NCBI GenBank assembly: GCA_947471745.1
Contig: CANJKZ010001028.1
Location: forward strand, 776,501 to 840,500
Direction: 5' to 3'
Origin: Closterium sp. Naga37s-1
Lineage: Eukaryota; Streptophyta; Zygnematophyceae; Desmidiales; Closteriaceae
DNA length: 64,000 bases
The translations under genes and the position numbers were made by a program. Under the pieces are notes generated by a model that did not search any database, was not told where the DNA came from, and saw only the letters and a list, made by a program, of their open reading frames with translations. Numbering within the stretch: the stretch's first letter is position 1; each line of letters starts with the position of its first letter. Shown here piece by piece: positions 1 to 10,963 of the stretch.

Positions 1-1042
1 TCTCTGTCCCTAAGTCTATATGGAGGCTGAAGATCTGCTCCAGCTGGGCCTAGTGGCACTGGTGGCGTGAGAGGCGCTGGGGAAGCAGGAAGAGGCGTTG
101 CAGGCGGATCTGCACCAATAGCATCCGTTTCATCACCAGCCAAGGATGATGTGAAGGCATTCAACCTGGAGAAGTTCTCTGGAGAGGATTGGGCATCATG
201 GAGCTTCAGGACGGACCTCCTATTTAACCATTATGGGCTGCTTGAAGTGATGGATGGATAATTGAAGAGGCCTGCGAGCGAAGGAGCGACCAAGGAATGG
301 GATCCCCGATCCAAGGATGGATTCTTCCTTCTCTCTCAATGCCTCTCATCCAACCAGCTGCACCACGCCAAGCATCTCTTCAAGGATATCCAGTATGGTC
401 CCAAGGCATGGAAAATACTGAAGGATGTCCATGCCTCCAGCAGCGAAGCGATGGTGGTGGTGCTCGAGCGACAACTCCATGCGGTGAAGATCAACGAGGG
501 TGATGTTGTGAAAGGAGCGTTCGATCATTTCCGGGACCTCTATGTGAAGCTCTTTGCTGCTGGTGTGGACTAACCTGAGAAGATCAAGTGCTACAAGACT
601 CTCTCCCTACTGCCGGATTCGTCGGGCCCCTTGGTGGTCAACCTCAATGGCAAGATGGACTCATGGTCCCTCAAGTGGATCCGTGCTCAAGTCCTTCAAG
701 AGGAGTTTCGGAGGAAGGAGCTGACTGCCGGTGCCGGTGAAGGTGGAGACCCTGCCTATGGCATGAAATGCTTCAAGGGGCGTGGCAGCAAGAAACGCAA
801 GGCCAAGGAAGGCTTTGGAGGGGAGGAGAATTCAGGAGGGAAGCGTGGCAACAAGGGATGGAAGCGGTATGGCGGCAAGTGTTGGTATTGCCATGTGGAA
901 GGTCACCCGTGGTTTTATGTGTTGCAAGCTACCTGACGGGTGGAGGCCTGGTCAGCCATCAATTGAAGGCTCCAAGGGTGTTCATGGAGCTATGGGAGAA
1001 GGCGTGGGCAGTGAGGAGGACGATGGAGGTGCTGGCGGGTGA
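1..1042 (+). pseudogene. Decayed copia gag fragment, B-related
   Basis: Gag (nucleocapsid precursor) remnant of a Ty1/copia element. One frame is readable from about 31, with in-frame TAA stops at 259-261 and 571-573. It resembles Gag of element B (39931 onward): a short motif like LEKFSGEDWASWSF, then LLEVMDG, GPKAWK, and an EEFRRKEL block before a basic Gly/Lys-rich stretch. A CCHC knuckle starts as CWYCHVEGHPWF near 880-915, but a one-base frameshift right after HPWF puts the final Cys (MCCKLPDGW) in another frame, which runs to a stop at 1040-1042. No 5' LTR or PBS is visible because the window starts inside the element. The coding sequence ends exactly where the 24-bp minisatellite begins, so downstream pol is missing or displaced. 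Confidence 0.85.
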
Positions 1043-4000
1043 TTTTACCCTACTCTGCCATGTGATTCTTACCCTACCCTGCCCGGTGATTCTTACCCTA
1101 CCCTGCCAGGTGATTCTTACCCTACCCTAACAGGTCATTCTTACCCTACTCTGCCAGGTGAATCTTGCCCTACCCTGCCAGGTGATTCTTACCCTACCCT
1201 GCCAGGTTATTCTTACCCTACCTTGTTAGGTGATTCTGTCCCTATCTTTCCAAGTGGTTCTTACCCTACCCTGCCAGGTGATTCTTACCCTACCCTGCCA
1301 AGTGATTTTTACCCTACCCTGCCACGTGATTCTTACCCTACCATGTCTGGTGATTCTTACCCTACCGTTCCATGTGATTCTTACCCTACCCTGCCAGGTG
1401 ATTCTTACCCTACCCTGCCAGGTGATTTTTACCCTACCCTGCCATGTGATTCTTACCCTACCATGGCTGGTGATTCTTACTCTACCGTTCCATGTGATTC
1501 TTACCCTACCCTGCCAGGTGATTCTTACCCTACCCTGCTAGGTGATTCTTACCCCACCTTGCAAGGTGATTCTTACCCTACCCTGCCAAGTGATTCTTAC
1601 CCTACCCTGTAATGTGATTCTTACCCTACCCTGCCAGGTGATTCTTACCCTACCCTGCCAGGTGATTCTTACCCTACCCTGCAAGATGATTCTTACCCTA
1701 CCCTGCCACTTGATTCTTACCCTACCCTGCAAAGTGATTCTTACCCTACCCTGCCAGGTGATCCTTACCCAACCCTGCCAGGTGATTCTTACCCTACCCT
1801 GCCAGGGGATTCTTACCCAACCTTGCCAGGTGATTCTTACCCTACCCTACCACATGATTCTCACCCTACCCTGCCAGGTGATTCTTACCCTACCCTGCCA
1901 TATGATTCTTACCCTACCCTGCCACATGATATTACCCTTCCCTGGCAGGTGATTCTTACCTTACCTTGCCACGTGATTCTTACCCTACCCTGCCTGGTGA
2001 TTCTTACCCTACCCTGTCAGGTGATTCTTACCCAACCCTTCCAGGTGATTCTTACCCAACCGTGCCAGGTTGATTCTTACCCTACCCTGCCAGGTGATTC
2101 TTACCCTACCCTGCCGTATGATTCTTACCCTACACTGCCAGATGATTCTTACCCTACCCTGCCAGGTGATTCTTACCCTACCCTGCAAGGTCATTCTTAC
2201 CCTACCTTGCCACTTGATTCTTACCCTACCCTGCCAGGTGATTCTTACCCTACCCTGCCAGGTGATTCTTACCCTACCCTGCCAGGTGATTCTTACCCTA
2301 CTCTGCCAGGTGATTCTTACCCTACCCTGCTAGGTGATTCTTACCCTTCCCTGCCATGTGATTCATACCCTACCCTACCGGGTGATTCTTACCCTACCCT
2401 GCCAGGTGATTCTTACCCTACCCTGCCAGGGGATTCTTACCCTACCCTACCAGGTGCTTCTTACCCTACCCTGCCAGGTGATTCTTACCCTACCCTGCCA
2501 GGTGATTCTTACCCTACCCTACCAGGTGCTTCTTACCCTACCCTGCCAGGTGATTCTTACCCAACCCTACCAGGTGATTCTTACCGAACCCTGCCAGGGG
2601 ATTCTTACCCAACCCTGCCAAGTGATTCTTACCCTACCCTGCCAGGTGACTCTCACCCTACTCTGCCAGGTGATTCTTACCCTACCTTGGCAGGTGATTC
2701 TTACCTTACCTTGCCATGTGATTCTTACCCTACCCTGCCAGGTGATTCTTACCCTACCCTGCCAGGTGATTCTTACCCTACCCTGCCTGGTGATTCATAC
2801 CCTACCCTGCCTGTTGATTCTTACCCTACCCTGCCATGTGATTCTTAACCTACCCTGCCGTATGATTCTTACCCTACACTGCCAGATGATTCTTACCCTA
2901 CCCTGCCAGGTGATTCTTACCCTACCCTGCAAGGTCATTCTTACCCTACCTTGCCACTTGATTCTTACCCTACCCTGCCAGGTGATTCTTACCCTACCCT
3001 GCCAGGTGATTCTTACCCTACCCTGCCAGGTGATTCTTACCCTACTCTGCCAGGTGATTTTTACCCTACCCTGCTAGGTGATTCTTACCCTTCCCTGCCA
3101 TGTGATTCATACCCTACCCTACCGGGTGATTCTTACCCTACCCTGCCATGTGATTCTTACCCTACCCTGCCGTATGATTCTTACCCTACACTGCCAGATG
3201 ATTCTTACCCTACCCTGCCAGGTGATTCTTACCCTACCCTGCAAGGTCATTCTTACCCTACCTTGCCACTTGATTCTTACCCTACCCTGCCAGGTGATTC
3301 TTACCCTACCCTGCCAGGTGATTCTTACCCTACCCTGCCAGGTGATTCTTACCCTACTCTGCCAGGTGATTTTTACCCTACCCTGCTAGGTGATTCTTAC
3401 CCTTCCCTGCCATGTCATTCATACCCTACCCAACCGGGTGATTCTTACCCTACCCTGCCAGGTGATTCTTACCCTACCCTGCCAGGTGATTCTTACCCTA
3501 CCCTGCCAGGTGCTTCTTACCCTACCCTACCAGGTGATTCTTACCCAACCCTACCAGGTGATTCTTACCGAACCCTGCCAGGGGATTCTTACCCAACCCT
3601 GCCAAGTGATTCTTACCCTACCCTGCCAGGTGATTCTCACCCTACCCTGCCAGGTGATTCTTACCCTACCCTGGCAGGTGATTCTTACCTTACTTTGCCA
3701 TGTGATTCTTACCCTACCCTGACAGGTGATTCTTACCCTACCCTGCCTGGTGATTCTTACCCTACCCTGCCTGTTGATTCTTACCCTACTTTGCTAGGTG
3801 ATTCTTACCCTACCCTGCCAAGTGATTCTTAATCTACCCTGCCAGGTGATTCTTACCCTACTTTGCCAAGTGATTCTTACCCTACTCTGCCAGTTGAATC
3901 TTGCCCTACCCTGCTAGGTGATTCTTACCCTACCCTGCCAGGTGACTCTTAACCTACCCTGCCAGGTGATTCTTAACCTGCCCTGCCAGGTGATTCTTAC

Positions 4001-4601
4001 CCTACCCTGCCAGGTGATTCTTACCCTACCTTGTTAGGTGATTCTCACCCTAACCTGCCAGGTGGTTCTTACCCTACCTTGCTAGGTGATTCGTACCCTA
4101 CCTTGCTAGGTGATTCTTTCTCGACCTTACCAGGTGATTCTTTCCCTACCCTGCTTGGTGATTCTTACCCTACCCTTCTATGTGATTCTTACCCTACCCT
4201 GCCAGGTGATTCTTACCCTATCCTGCAAGGTGATTCTTACCCTTCCCTGCTAGGTGATTCTTACCCTACCCAGCCAGGTGATTCTTACCCTACCTAGGTG
4301 ATTCTTACCCCACCATGTGAGGTGATTCTAACCCTACCCTGCCAGATGATTCTTACCCTACCCCACTAGGTGATTCTTACCCTACCCTGCCAGGTTATTC
4401 TTACCCTACCCGGCCAGGTGATTCTTACCCTACCCTGCAAGGTGGTTCTTACCCTACCCTGCCAGGTGATTCTTACCCTACCTTGCCAGGTGATTCTTAC
4501 CTTACCCTGCCAGGTGATTCTTACCCTACCCTGCCAGGTGACTCTTATCCTACCCTGCCAGGTGATTCTTACCCTACCCTGCCAGGTGATTCATACCCTA
4601 C

Positions 4602-4750
4602 TGTTATAGACACAATAGGCTTGAATGTGCCTAAAATGAAAGATAGAATGCACTCACGGATTTCTGCACAGCAACTTTTAACGTTGATAACGTTCTGGTC
4701 ACAGCTTCAAATGACCTGATTCAACTTGGATCTGGAGCGTCTTAACGTCG
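4602..4750 (-). repeat. Inverted B-type LTR end, copy 1 in minisatellite
   Basis: This 149-bp insert matches the reverse complement of the last ~150 bp of the LTR of element B (ending at 39813 and 45477). It begins TGTTATAGACACAATAG, exactly at the LTR terminus (sense end CTATAACA), and ends at AACGTCG, where 24-bp units resume. Similarity to B is clear but imperfect, so it comes from a related, older LTR. Confidence 0.9.
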
Positions 4751-5009
4751 ACAGGTGATTCTTACCCTACCCTGCTAGGTGATTCTTACCCTAACCTGCC
4801 AGGTGATTCTTACCCTACCCTACCAGGTGATTCTTACCCTACCCTGCCAGGTGACTCTTACCCTACCCTGCCAGGTGATTCTTACCCTACCCTGCTAGGT
4901 GATTCTTACCCTACCCTGCCAGGTGATTCTTACCCTACCCTGCCAGGTGATTCTTACCTACCCTGCCAGGTGATTCTTACCCTACCCTGCCAGGTAATTC
5001 TTACCCTAC

Positions 5010-5158
5010 TGTTATAGTCACAATAGGCTTGAATGTGCCTAAAACAGAAGATAGAATGCACAGACGGATTTCTGTACAGCAGCTTTAAACGTTGATAGCG
5101 TTCTGGTCACAGCTTCAAATGACCTGATTCAACCTGGATCTGGAGCGTCTTAACGTCG
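5010..5158 (-). repeat. Inverted B-type LTR end, copy 2 in minisatellite
   Basis: Second 149-bp copy with the same two endpoints as copy 1, beginning TGTTATAGTCACAATAG. It starts 408 bp (17 x 24) after copy 1, so it was amplified together with flanking repeat units, not inserted independently. Confidence 0.9.
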
Positions 5159-5849
5159 ACAGGTGATTCTTACCCTACCCTGCTAGGTGATTCTTACCCT
5201 AACCTGCCAGGTGATTCTTACCCTACCCTGCCAAGTGATTCTTTCCCTACCCAATAATGTGATTCTTACTCTACCCTGCCATGGGATTCTTACCCTACCC
5301 TGCTAGGTGATTCTTACCATACCCTGCCATGTGATTCTTACCCTACCTTGCCAGGTGATTCTTACCCTACCCTGCCATTTGATTCTTACCCTACCTTGCT
5401 AGGTGATTCTTACCCTACCATGCCAGGTGATTCTTACCCTACCGTGCCAGGTGATTCTTACCCTACCCTGCCAGGTGATTCTTACCCTACCCTGCCAGGT
5501 GATTCTTACTCTACCCTGCCAGCTGATTCTTACCAAACCCCGCCAGGTGATTCTTACCCTACCCTGCCAGGTGATTCTTACCCTACCCTGCCAGGTGATT
5601 CTTACCCTACCCTGCCAGATGATGCTTACCTTACCCTGCTAGGTGATTCTTACCCAGCCTTGCTAGGTGATTCTTACCCTACCCTGCCAAGTGATTCTTA
5701 CCCTACCCTGCCAGGTGATTCTTACCCAACCGTGCCCTGGATTCTTACCCTACCCTGCAAGGTGATTCTTACATTACCTTGCCAGGTGATTCTTACCCTA
5801 CCTTGCCAGGTGATTCTTACCCTACCCTGCGAGGTGATTCATACCATAT

Positions 5850-5998
5850 TGTTATAGTCACAATAGGCTTGAATGTGCCTAAAACGTAAGATAGAGTGCA
5901 CAGACGGATTTCTGCACAGCAGCTTTAAAGGTTGATAGCGTTCTGGTCACAGCTTCAAATGACCTGATTCAACATGGATCTGGAGCGTCTTAACGTCG
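5850..5998 (-). repeat. Inverted B-type LTR end, copy 3 in minisatellite
   Basis: Third 149-bp copy, same endpoints, 840 bp (35 x 24) after copy 2. The following units (5999 onward) resemble those after copy 2, for example the TTCTTTCCCTACCC variant followed by a TAATGTGATTC unit, which supports block duplication. Confidence 0.9.
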
Positions 5999-7200
5999 CC
6001 AGGTGATTCTTACCCTACCCTGCTAGGTGATTCTAACCCTAACCTGCCAGGTGAGTCTTACCCTACCCTGCCAAGTGATTCTTTCCCTACCCTGTAATGT
6101 GATTCTTACTCTACCCTGCCATGTAATTCTTACCCTGCCCCGCTATGTGATTCTTACCCTACCCTGCCAGGTGATTCTTACCCAACCCTGCCAGGTGATT
6201 CTTACCCTACCCTGGCACATGATTCTTACCCTACCCTGCCAGCTGATTCTTACCCTACCGTGCCAGGTGATTCTTACCCTACCCTGCCAGGTGATTCTTA
6301 CCCTACCGTGCCCGGTGATTCTTACTCTACCCTGCCAGCTGATTCTTACCAATCCCCGCCAGGTGATTCTTACCCTACCCTGCCAGGTAATTCTTACACT
6401 ACCCTGCCAGGTGATTCTTACCCTACCCTGCCAGGTGATGCTTACCCTACCCTGCTAGGTGATTCTTACCCAGCCTTGCTAGGCGATTCTTACCCTACCC
6501 TGCCAAGTGATTCTTACCCTACCCTGCCAGGTGATTCTTACCCAACCGTGCCCTGGATTCTTACCCTACCCTGCAAGGTGATTCTTATGCTACCCTGCCA
6601 GGTGATTCTTACCCTACCCTGCTAGGTGATTCTTACCCTACCTTGCTTGGTGATTCTTACCCTACCCTGCCAAGTGATTCTTTCCCTACCCTGTAATGTG
6701 ATTCTTACTCTACCCTGCCATATAATTCTTACCCTACCGTGCAAGATGATTCTTACCCTATTCTGCCAGACGATTCTTACCCTACCCTGCTAGGTGATTC
6801 TTACCCTACCCTGCCAGGTGATTCTTACCCTCTCCTGCTATGTGATTCTTACCCAGCCTTGCTAGGTGATTCTTACCCTACCTTGCCAAGTGATTCTTAC
6901 CCTACCCTGCCAGGTTATTCTTACCCAATCGTGCCCTGGATTCTTACCCTACCCTGCAAGGTGTTTCTCACGCTACCCTGCCAGGTGATTCTTACCCTAC
7001 CCTGCTAGGTGATTCTTACCCTAACCTGCCAGGTGATTCTTACCCTACCCTGCTAGGTGATTCTTACCCTAACCTGCCAGGTGATTCTTACCCTACCCTG
7101 CCAAGTGATTCTTTCCCTACCCTGTAATGTGATTCTTACGCTACCCTGCCAGGTGATTTACCCTACCCTGCCAGGTGATTCTTACCCTACCCTGCCAGGT

Positions 7201-7686
7201 GATTCTTACTCTACCCTGCCATGTAATTCTTACCCTACCGTGCTAGGTGATTCTTACCCTACCCTGCCAGGTGAATCTTACCCTACCCTGCCAGGTGACT
7301 CTTACCCTACCCTGCCACTTGATTCTTACCCTACCCTACCACTTGATTCTTACCCTACCCTGCCAGGTGATTATTACCCTACCCTGCTAGGTGATTCTTA
7401 CTCTACCCTGCCAGCTGATTCTTACCCATCCCTGCCGGGTGATTCTTACCCTACCCTTCCACGTGATTCTTACACTACCCTGCCAGGTGATTCTTACCCT
7501 ACCCTGGTAGATGATTCTTACCCTACACTGCCTGGTGATTCTTACCCTACCTTGTTAGGCGATTCTGACCCTATCTTGCCAGGTGGTTCTTACCCTACCC
7601 TGCCAGGTGATTCTTACCCTACCCTGTCAGGTGATTCTTACCCTTCCCTGCCTGGTGATTCTTACCCTACCCTTCCATGTGATTCT
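7201..7686. repeat. 486-bp higher-order block, left copy
   Basis: The ordered series of variant units here (markers CCACTTGATTC twice, CCAGCTGATTC, CCACGTGATTC, GTTAGGCGATTCTGACCC) recurs in the same order at 14598-15083. With A1 and its 5-bp duplication removed, the two copies are 552 bp apart, exactly 23 units. Confidence 0.85.
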
Positions 7687-8756
7687 TGTTGGTGTAAGGG
7701 CCTAATAAACTCAGGCTATTAAGACGTTATCCAACTTAAAACCTCTCCTCGGGGTCACCTCCAAGGGTCCCTGGGTGCTTGGTACAAGACCAGCCCCTAT
7801 CCTCGGGTCCGAGTTTGTATAGAGAGGGATCAAGAGGGACTTAGTCAAAACAGCAAGAGTACCTTGAACATTGCGCAGCGTGCCGTGCAGACCGTCGATC
7901 GGATTAAGCTGAAAAGTCGTTATATCGAAGCTCATTCTAAGAGCTTTCAAAAGAGCCAAGTTGCCTCGCGAAAAGTTCTGCCATTGCAGAGTTACGGCTT
8001 GGACAGCGTTTGCCTAGCGTTGACTCGGTAGCATTCTGCCGTCAAATCGCGTGGATACGAAATTCCAGCAAGGAAGGAATTCGCTTGAATCAATTTGAAT
8101 ATATTCAGGTACAAACAGAGAAGGAATATATAGTTCTAGCTAGCAAGGATCTTGGGAATCAACCTGGGAACAACCAGGGATGATCCCAAATAATTCCAAG
8201 CAACAGAACCAACCTGGCTGGACAAAACAGCAGGTGGTAGGTTGATAAACAACCTCTGGTTCTGTTTTTCCAACGTGGGAAAACAACAACCAGGTTCAGG
8301 TCCTAAAAACAGAACCTGTTTTGTCTTTGCCCAACCAGCCAAATGCTGGTTCCGCTGGTTTCCCCTGGCCCTGTAGCATGCAGATACAGACAAACAACAT
8401 CCAACCTTCACCTAAATTGTACCCCTATAGTGCCTGCCCTGCTACACTATAGTCAACCAAACAAAACAGTACAAGTTCGAGTTGGATAGAACTGAATCTG
8501 CGCAATCAATTAAACCGAACTGCATAGCTTCCATCTTGGGTTCCTTAGCGAGCTCGTCCTTTCTGCTTGCACTATTCATAGCGCGTACAATGTTGTGCCG
8601 AAGCGCACATTGCGCGAGTACCTGCAAATGCATCAAGCGAAAATTGCGAAAACAAACAAACACAAGAACATTCCATTCACACCCAAATGCATTCGCACAC
8701 GCATACTCGTACAAACAGACGGCAGGATGTCGTGCAATGTGAATTTTCACCCAACA
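7687..8756 (-). repeat. A1 3' LTR
   Basis: TG...CA-bounded LTR (TGTTGGTGTAAGGG to CACCCAACA on the plus strand). In the sense (minus) direction U3 holds a cluster of palindromic CCAGGTT/AACCTGG motifs (about 8160-8360), followed by a TATA-like CTATATATT near 8129. A 22-bp block around 8019 present in the other LTR is missing here. The open frames of 91 and 105 codons inside the LTR follow LTR sequence and are not treated as genes. Confidence 0.93.
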
Positions 8757-8769
8757 CACTACCCCTCAG
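8757..8769 (-). other. A1 polypurine tract
   Basis: Sense CTGAGGGGTAGTG lies immediately upstream of the 3' LTR and is the expected plus-strand DNA primer site. A4 has the related GAGGGGGAGTG at the same place. Confidence 0.8.
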
Positions 8770-8799
8770 CCTGCCGGCTGCATTCCACATGATTCCATG

Positions 8800-9586
8800 C
8801 TAGTTCATGCTCATTCCACTCATGCGCACACAACGCCAATGAGGCTCATCCGCAAGCCTCTTGGTGAGGAAGTCTGCTGGCTGCTGGTGAGTCTTGATAT
8901 AGATTGGATTCACGGTCCCCTTCTTCACCTCCTTACGCAGCCAGTGCCACTTGATACGCATGTGCTTGTTCAGTCCATGAAGCACTGCGTTCCTGGCCAT
9001 CCCAAGAGCCCCCTTGCTATCACAAAACAGCGGCGTAGCAACCTTCTGCTCCTGGCCAATCTCCTCTAACAGCCTCCTCAGCCAAATCACCTCCTTCACC
9101 CCATGGAACATTGCCATGTACTCTGATTCAACAGAGGAGAGTGCCGTCTCCGTCTGCTTCTTGGACCTCCAACTAACAGGTCGTCCCCCAACTACGCAGA
9201 TGTATCTCCCCACAGATGTATCTCCCCACAGATGAGGAATCGTCCTTCTCAGAAGCCCACGTAGCATCGGTAAATCAAGTGAGAAACAACTTGCCTTCTC
9301 CAAGCCGCTCCCCCTTCTCTTTCAGCACCTCAACCCCTTTCTGTTTCACCTGTGCAGATGCAGAGTATTGAACTCCAATGCTTGGGTGAGAGTTCAGGCA
9401 CTTCACCATACGCTCAGCTGCATCCACGTGCTCCTCTGATGGATTCTGCACCACCCTAGCCAGCTGCCCAACCGAGAAAGAGATGTCGGGCCTTGTGTGA
9501 ACTGCTGCATACAAGAGGCTGCCCACCAAGGACTGAAATTGCTGCTGCTCCTCGGCTTCAACCCCTTCATCCTCTGCTGCCTTCAC
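8800..9586 (-). pseudogene. A1 RNase H region (broken)
   Basis: Copia RNase H that would remove RNA from the RNA/DNA hybrid. Visible motifs: QSLVGSLLYAAVHTRPDI (9275-9586 frame), then SSVESEYMAMFHGVKEV, PLFCDSKGALGMA, HMRIKWHWLRKE and QQPADFLTKRL up to the stop at 8800, so the D, E, D residues and tail are present. The two parts are in different frames, broken near 9290. A 16-bp tandem duplication (AGATGTATCTCCCCAC, near 9198-9229) lies in the same area and adds to the damage. It ends about 43 bp before the LTR. Confidence 0.85.
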
Positions 9587-9673
9587 AAGCTTGAATTCTG
9601 CTGGCAGGGGAGTTGCAACCTTGCGCTCATTCTCAATCCCATACTTCTCCCCCAGCTCCTTGATGAACTTCTT

Positions 9674-10939
9674 CTAGTGCAGCTTCAACCACCTGTGATC
9701 CAGATCCCTCTCCACTTGCATCCCGAAATAGTACTTTACCTCCCCAAGGGTCTTGCACTTGAAGTTCTTCATCAGCTGCTGCTGCACTTTCTGGATCTCC
9801 TTCATGCTGCTGCTGAAGAGAAGAATGTCGTCCACGTAGACCAGAAACAGCAGCAGCTTCTCCCCCCCCCCCTTGAGAAAGAGGCTCTTATCACAGCTGC
9901 TGGTCCTGAATCCCATCTCCTCTAAAACAGCTGCCAACTTCTGGTACCAGCAGCGTGGCGCCTGCTTCAAGCCGTAGATGGACTTTTTCAGCTTGCACAC
10001 CCTGCCCGTACCATCCTCATACCCAGGCGGCTGCGTCATGTACACATCCTCCTCTAAAATCCCATCGAGGAATGCCGTTGATATATCCATCTGAATGATG
10101 AATTTCCCACTAACGGCTGCATCTGCCAACAAGACACGGAGGGTAGGGGGTTTGGCAGTGGGAGCAAAGATCTCATTGAAGTCCTGCTTCTCCTTCTGCA
10201 TAAACCCCTTAGCCACCAGCCTACTCTTGTAGATGGTGACCTGTCCCTTGTCATCGGTCTTGATCCTTAGCACCCACTTGCACTGTACGGCTTTCTTCCC
10301 CTCACGCAGCACCACCAGATCCCATGTCCCATTCTCTAGCAGGCTTTGGTACTCAGAATCCCTAGAAACCAGCCACTTCTCCCTATCTGGTCCAGCTAAT
10401 GCCTCCTCCATGCTTGCTGGTTCCTCTGGTGCAGGGGCAAGAAAACAGTAGGCAGGTTCATCCTCCTCATCCGGGTCATAGCCATGCGGTAGAATGAGCA
10501 ATGCCTCTTCATTCCCAAGCTGCTGCTCTGCTACATCAGCTCCTGCAGTCAGCTTCATAGTGGCCATACGGGTACTTCCTGGCCTGGAGACGGGTGTCTC
10601 CTATCCCCTCATAACGACACCCTTCGGCTTCCTCCTTGATGGTAGCGCAAGAACCTTAGCTTTTCCCAGCTGCTGTTCTCCTCCCTCAGATCCAGCAGCT
10701 TCCTTGGTGCTACTACTAGTCTCCACATCATCTCCTCCACCAGCAGGTGCCTCCTGCACCTTCTCTCCATCGCCACCCTCTGCAGCTGCCTCCTCCCCCT
10801 CCTCCCACACACTAGGAGTCAGGTCCAGCTGCATGGTGATCTGCTCCATCTGCTCGGATACCTTGGTCTCCGGCTGTTTCTTCCAGCCCCCATACATCAT
10901 GCCCTCAACAAACTTCACACCCCTGCTGTCAAACAACAC
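9674..10939 (-). pseudogene. A1 reverse transcriptase (interrupted)
   Basis: Copia-type RT (RVT_2 family). Sense order: DSRGVKFVEGMMYGGW (integrase/RT connector, from 10939), a Glu/Ala-rich linker, KWVLRIKTDDKGQV, SRLVAKGF, FAPTAKPPTLRVLLADA, MDISTAFLDGILEEDVYM, KKSIYGLKQAPRCWY and the catalytic YVDDILLF near 9830. A TAG splits the linker near 10600 (GGA-TAG-GAG where A4 has TGG), and a second TAG ends the RT at 9674 (CAC-TAG where A4 has CAC-CAG). Both are one transition away from the sense codon in relatives. The catalytic YVDD is intact, but the polyprotein cannot be read through. Confidence 0.88.
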
Positions 10940-10963
10940 ACCCTTGGATGGTTCCCACAGCAG

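Larger units (their letters stand above)
1043..7686. repeat. 24-bp minisatellite array, left part
   Basis: Tandem array with consensus unit GTGATTCTTACCCTACCCTG plus CCAG (24 bp), repeated with scattered substitutions. Because 24 is a multiple of three, all frames stay open for long stretches, giving artificial octapeptide repeats (GDSYPTLP, VILTLPCQ and the antisense WQGRVRIT). I do not regard these as proteins: the upstream gag frame meets a stop at the first unit. The opposite strand is G-rich (GGCAGGGTAGGG per unit). Higher-order blocks are visible: a marker CTGCCGTATGATTC recurs at 2111, 2855 and 3167, spacings of 744 and 312 bp (31 and 13 units). Three 149-bp LTR fragments interrupt it (4602, 5010, 5850). 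The array continues at 14527 after element A1. The stretch holds no gene. Confidence 0.97.

Noticed and set aside
1823..2848. Long repeat-encoded proteins (GDSYPTLP and VILTLPCQ octapeptides, up to 341 codons)
   Set aside because: The period is a multiple of three, so several frames are open on both strands. No start context or domain is evident, the upstream gag frame is closed at 1040-1042, and TGA occurs in every unit in a third frame.
1043..7686. Telomere or interstitial telomeric repeat (TACCCTACCCT motif)
   Set aside because: The 24-bp unit does not contain a plant-type CCCTAAA heptamer or another short telomere repeat in tandem; only a superficial CCCTA similarity.
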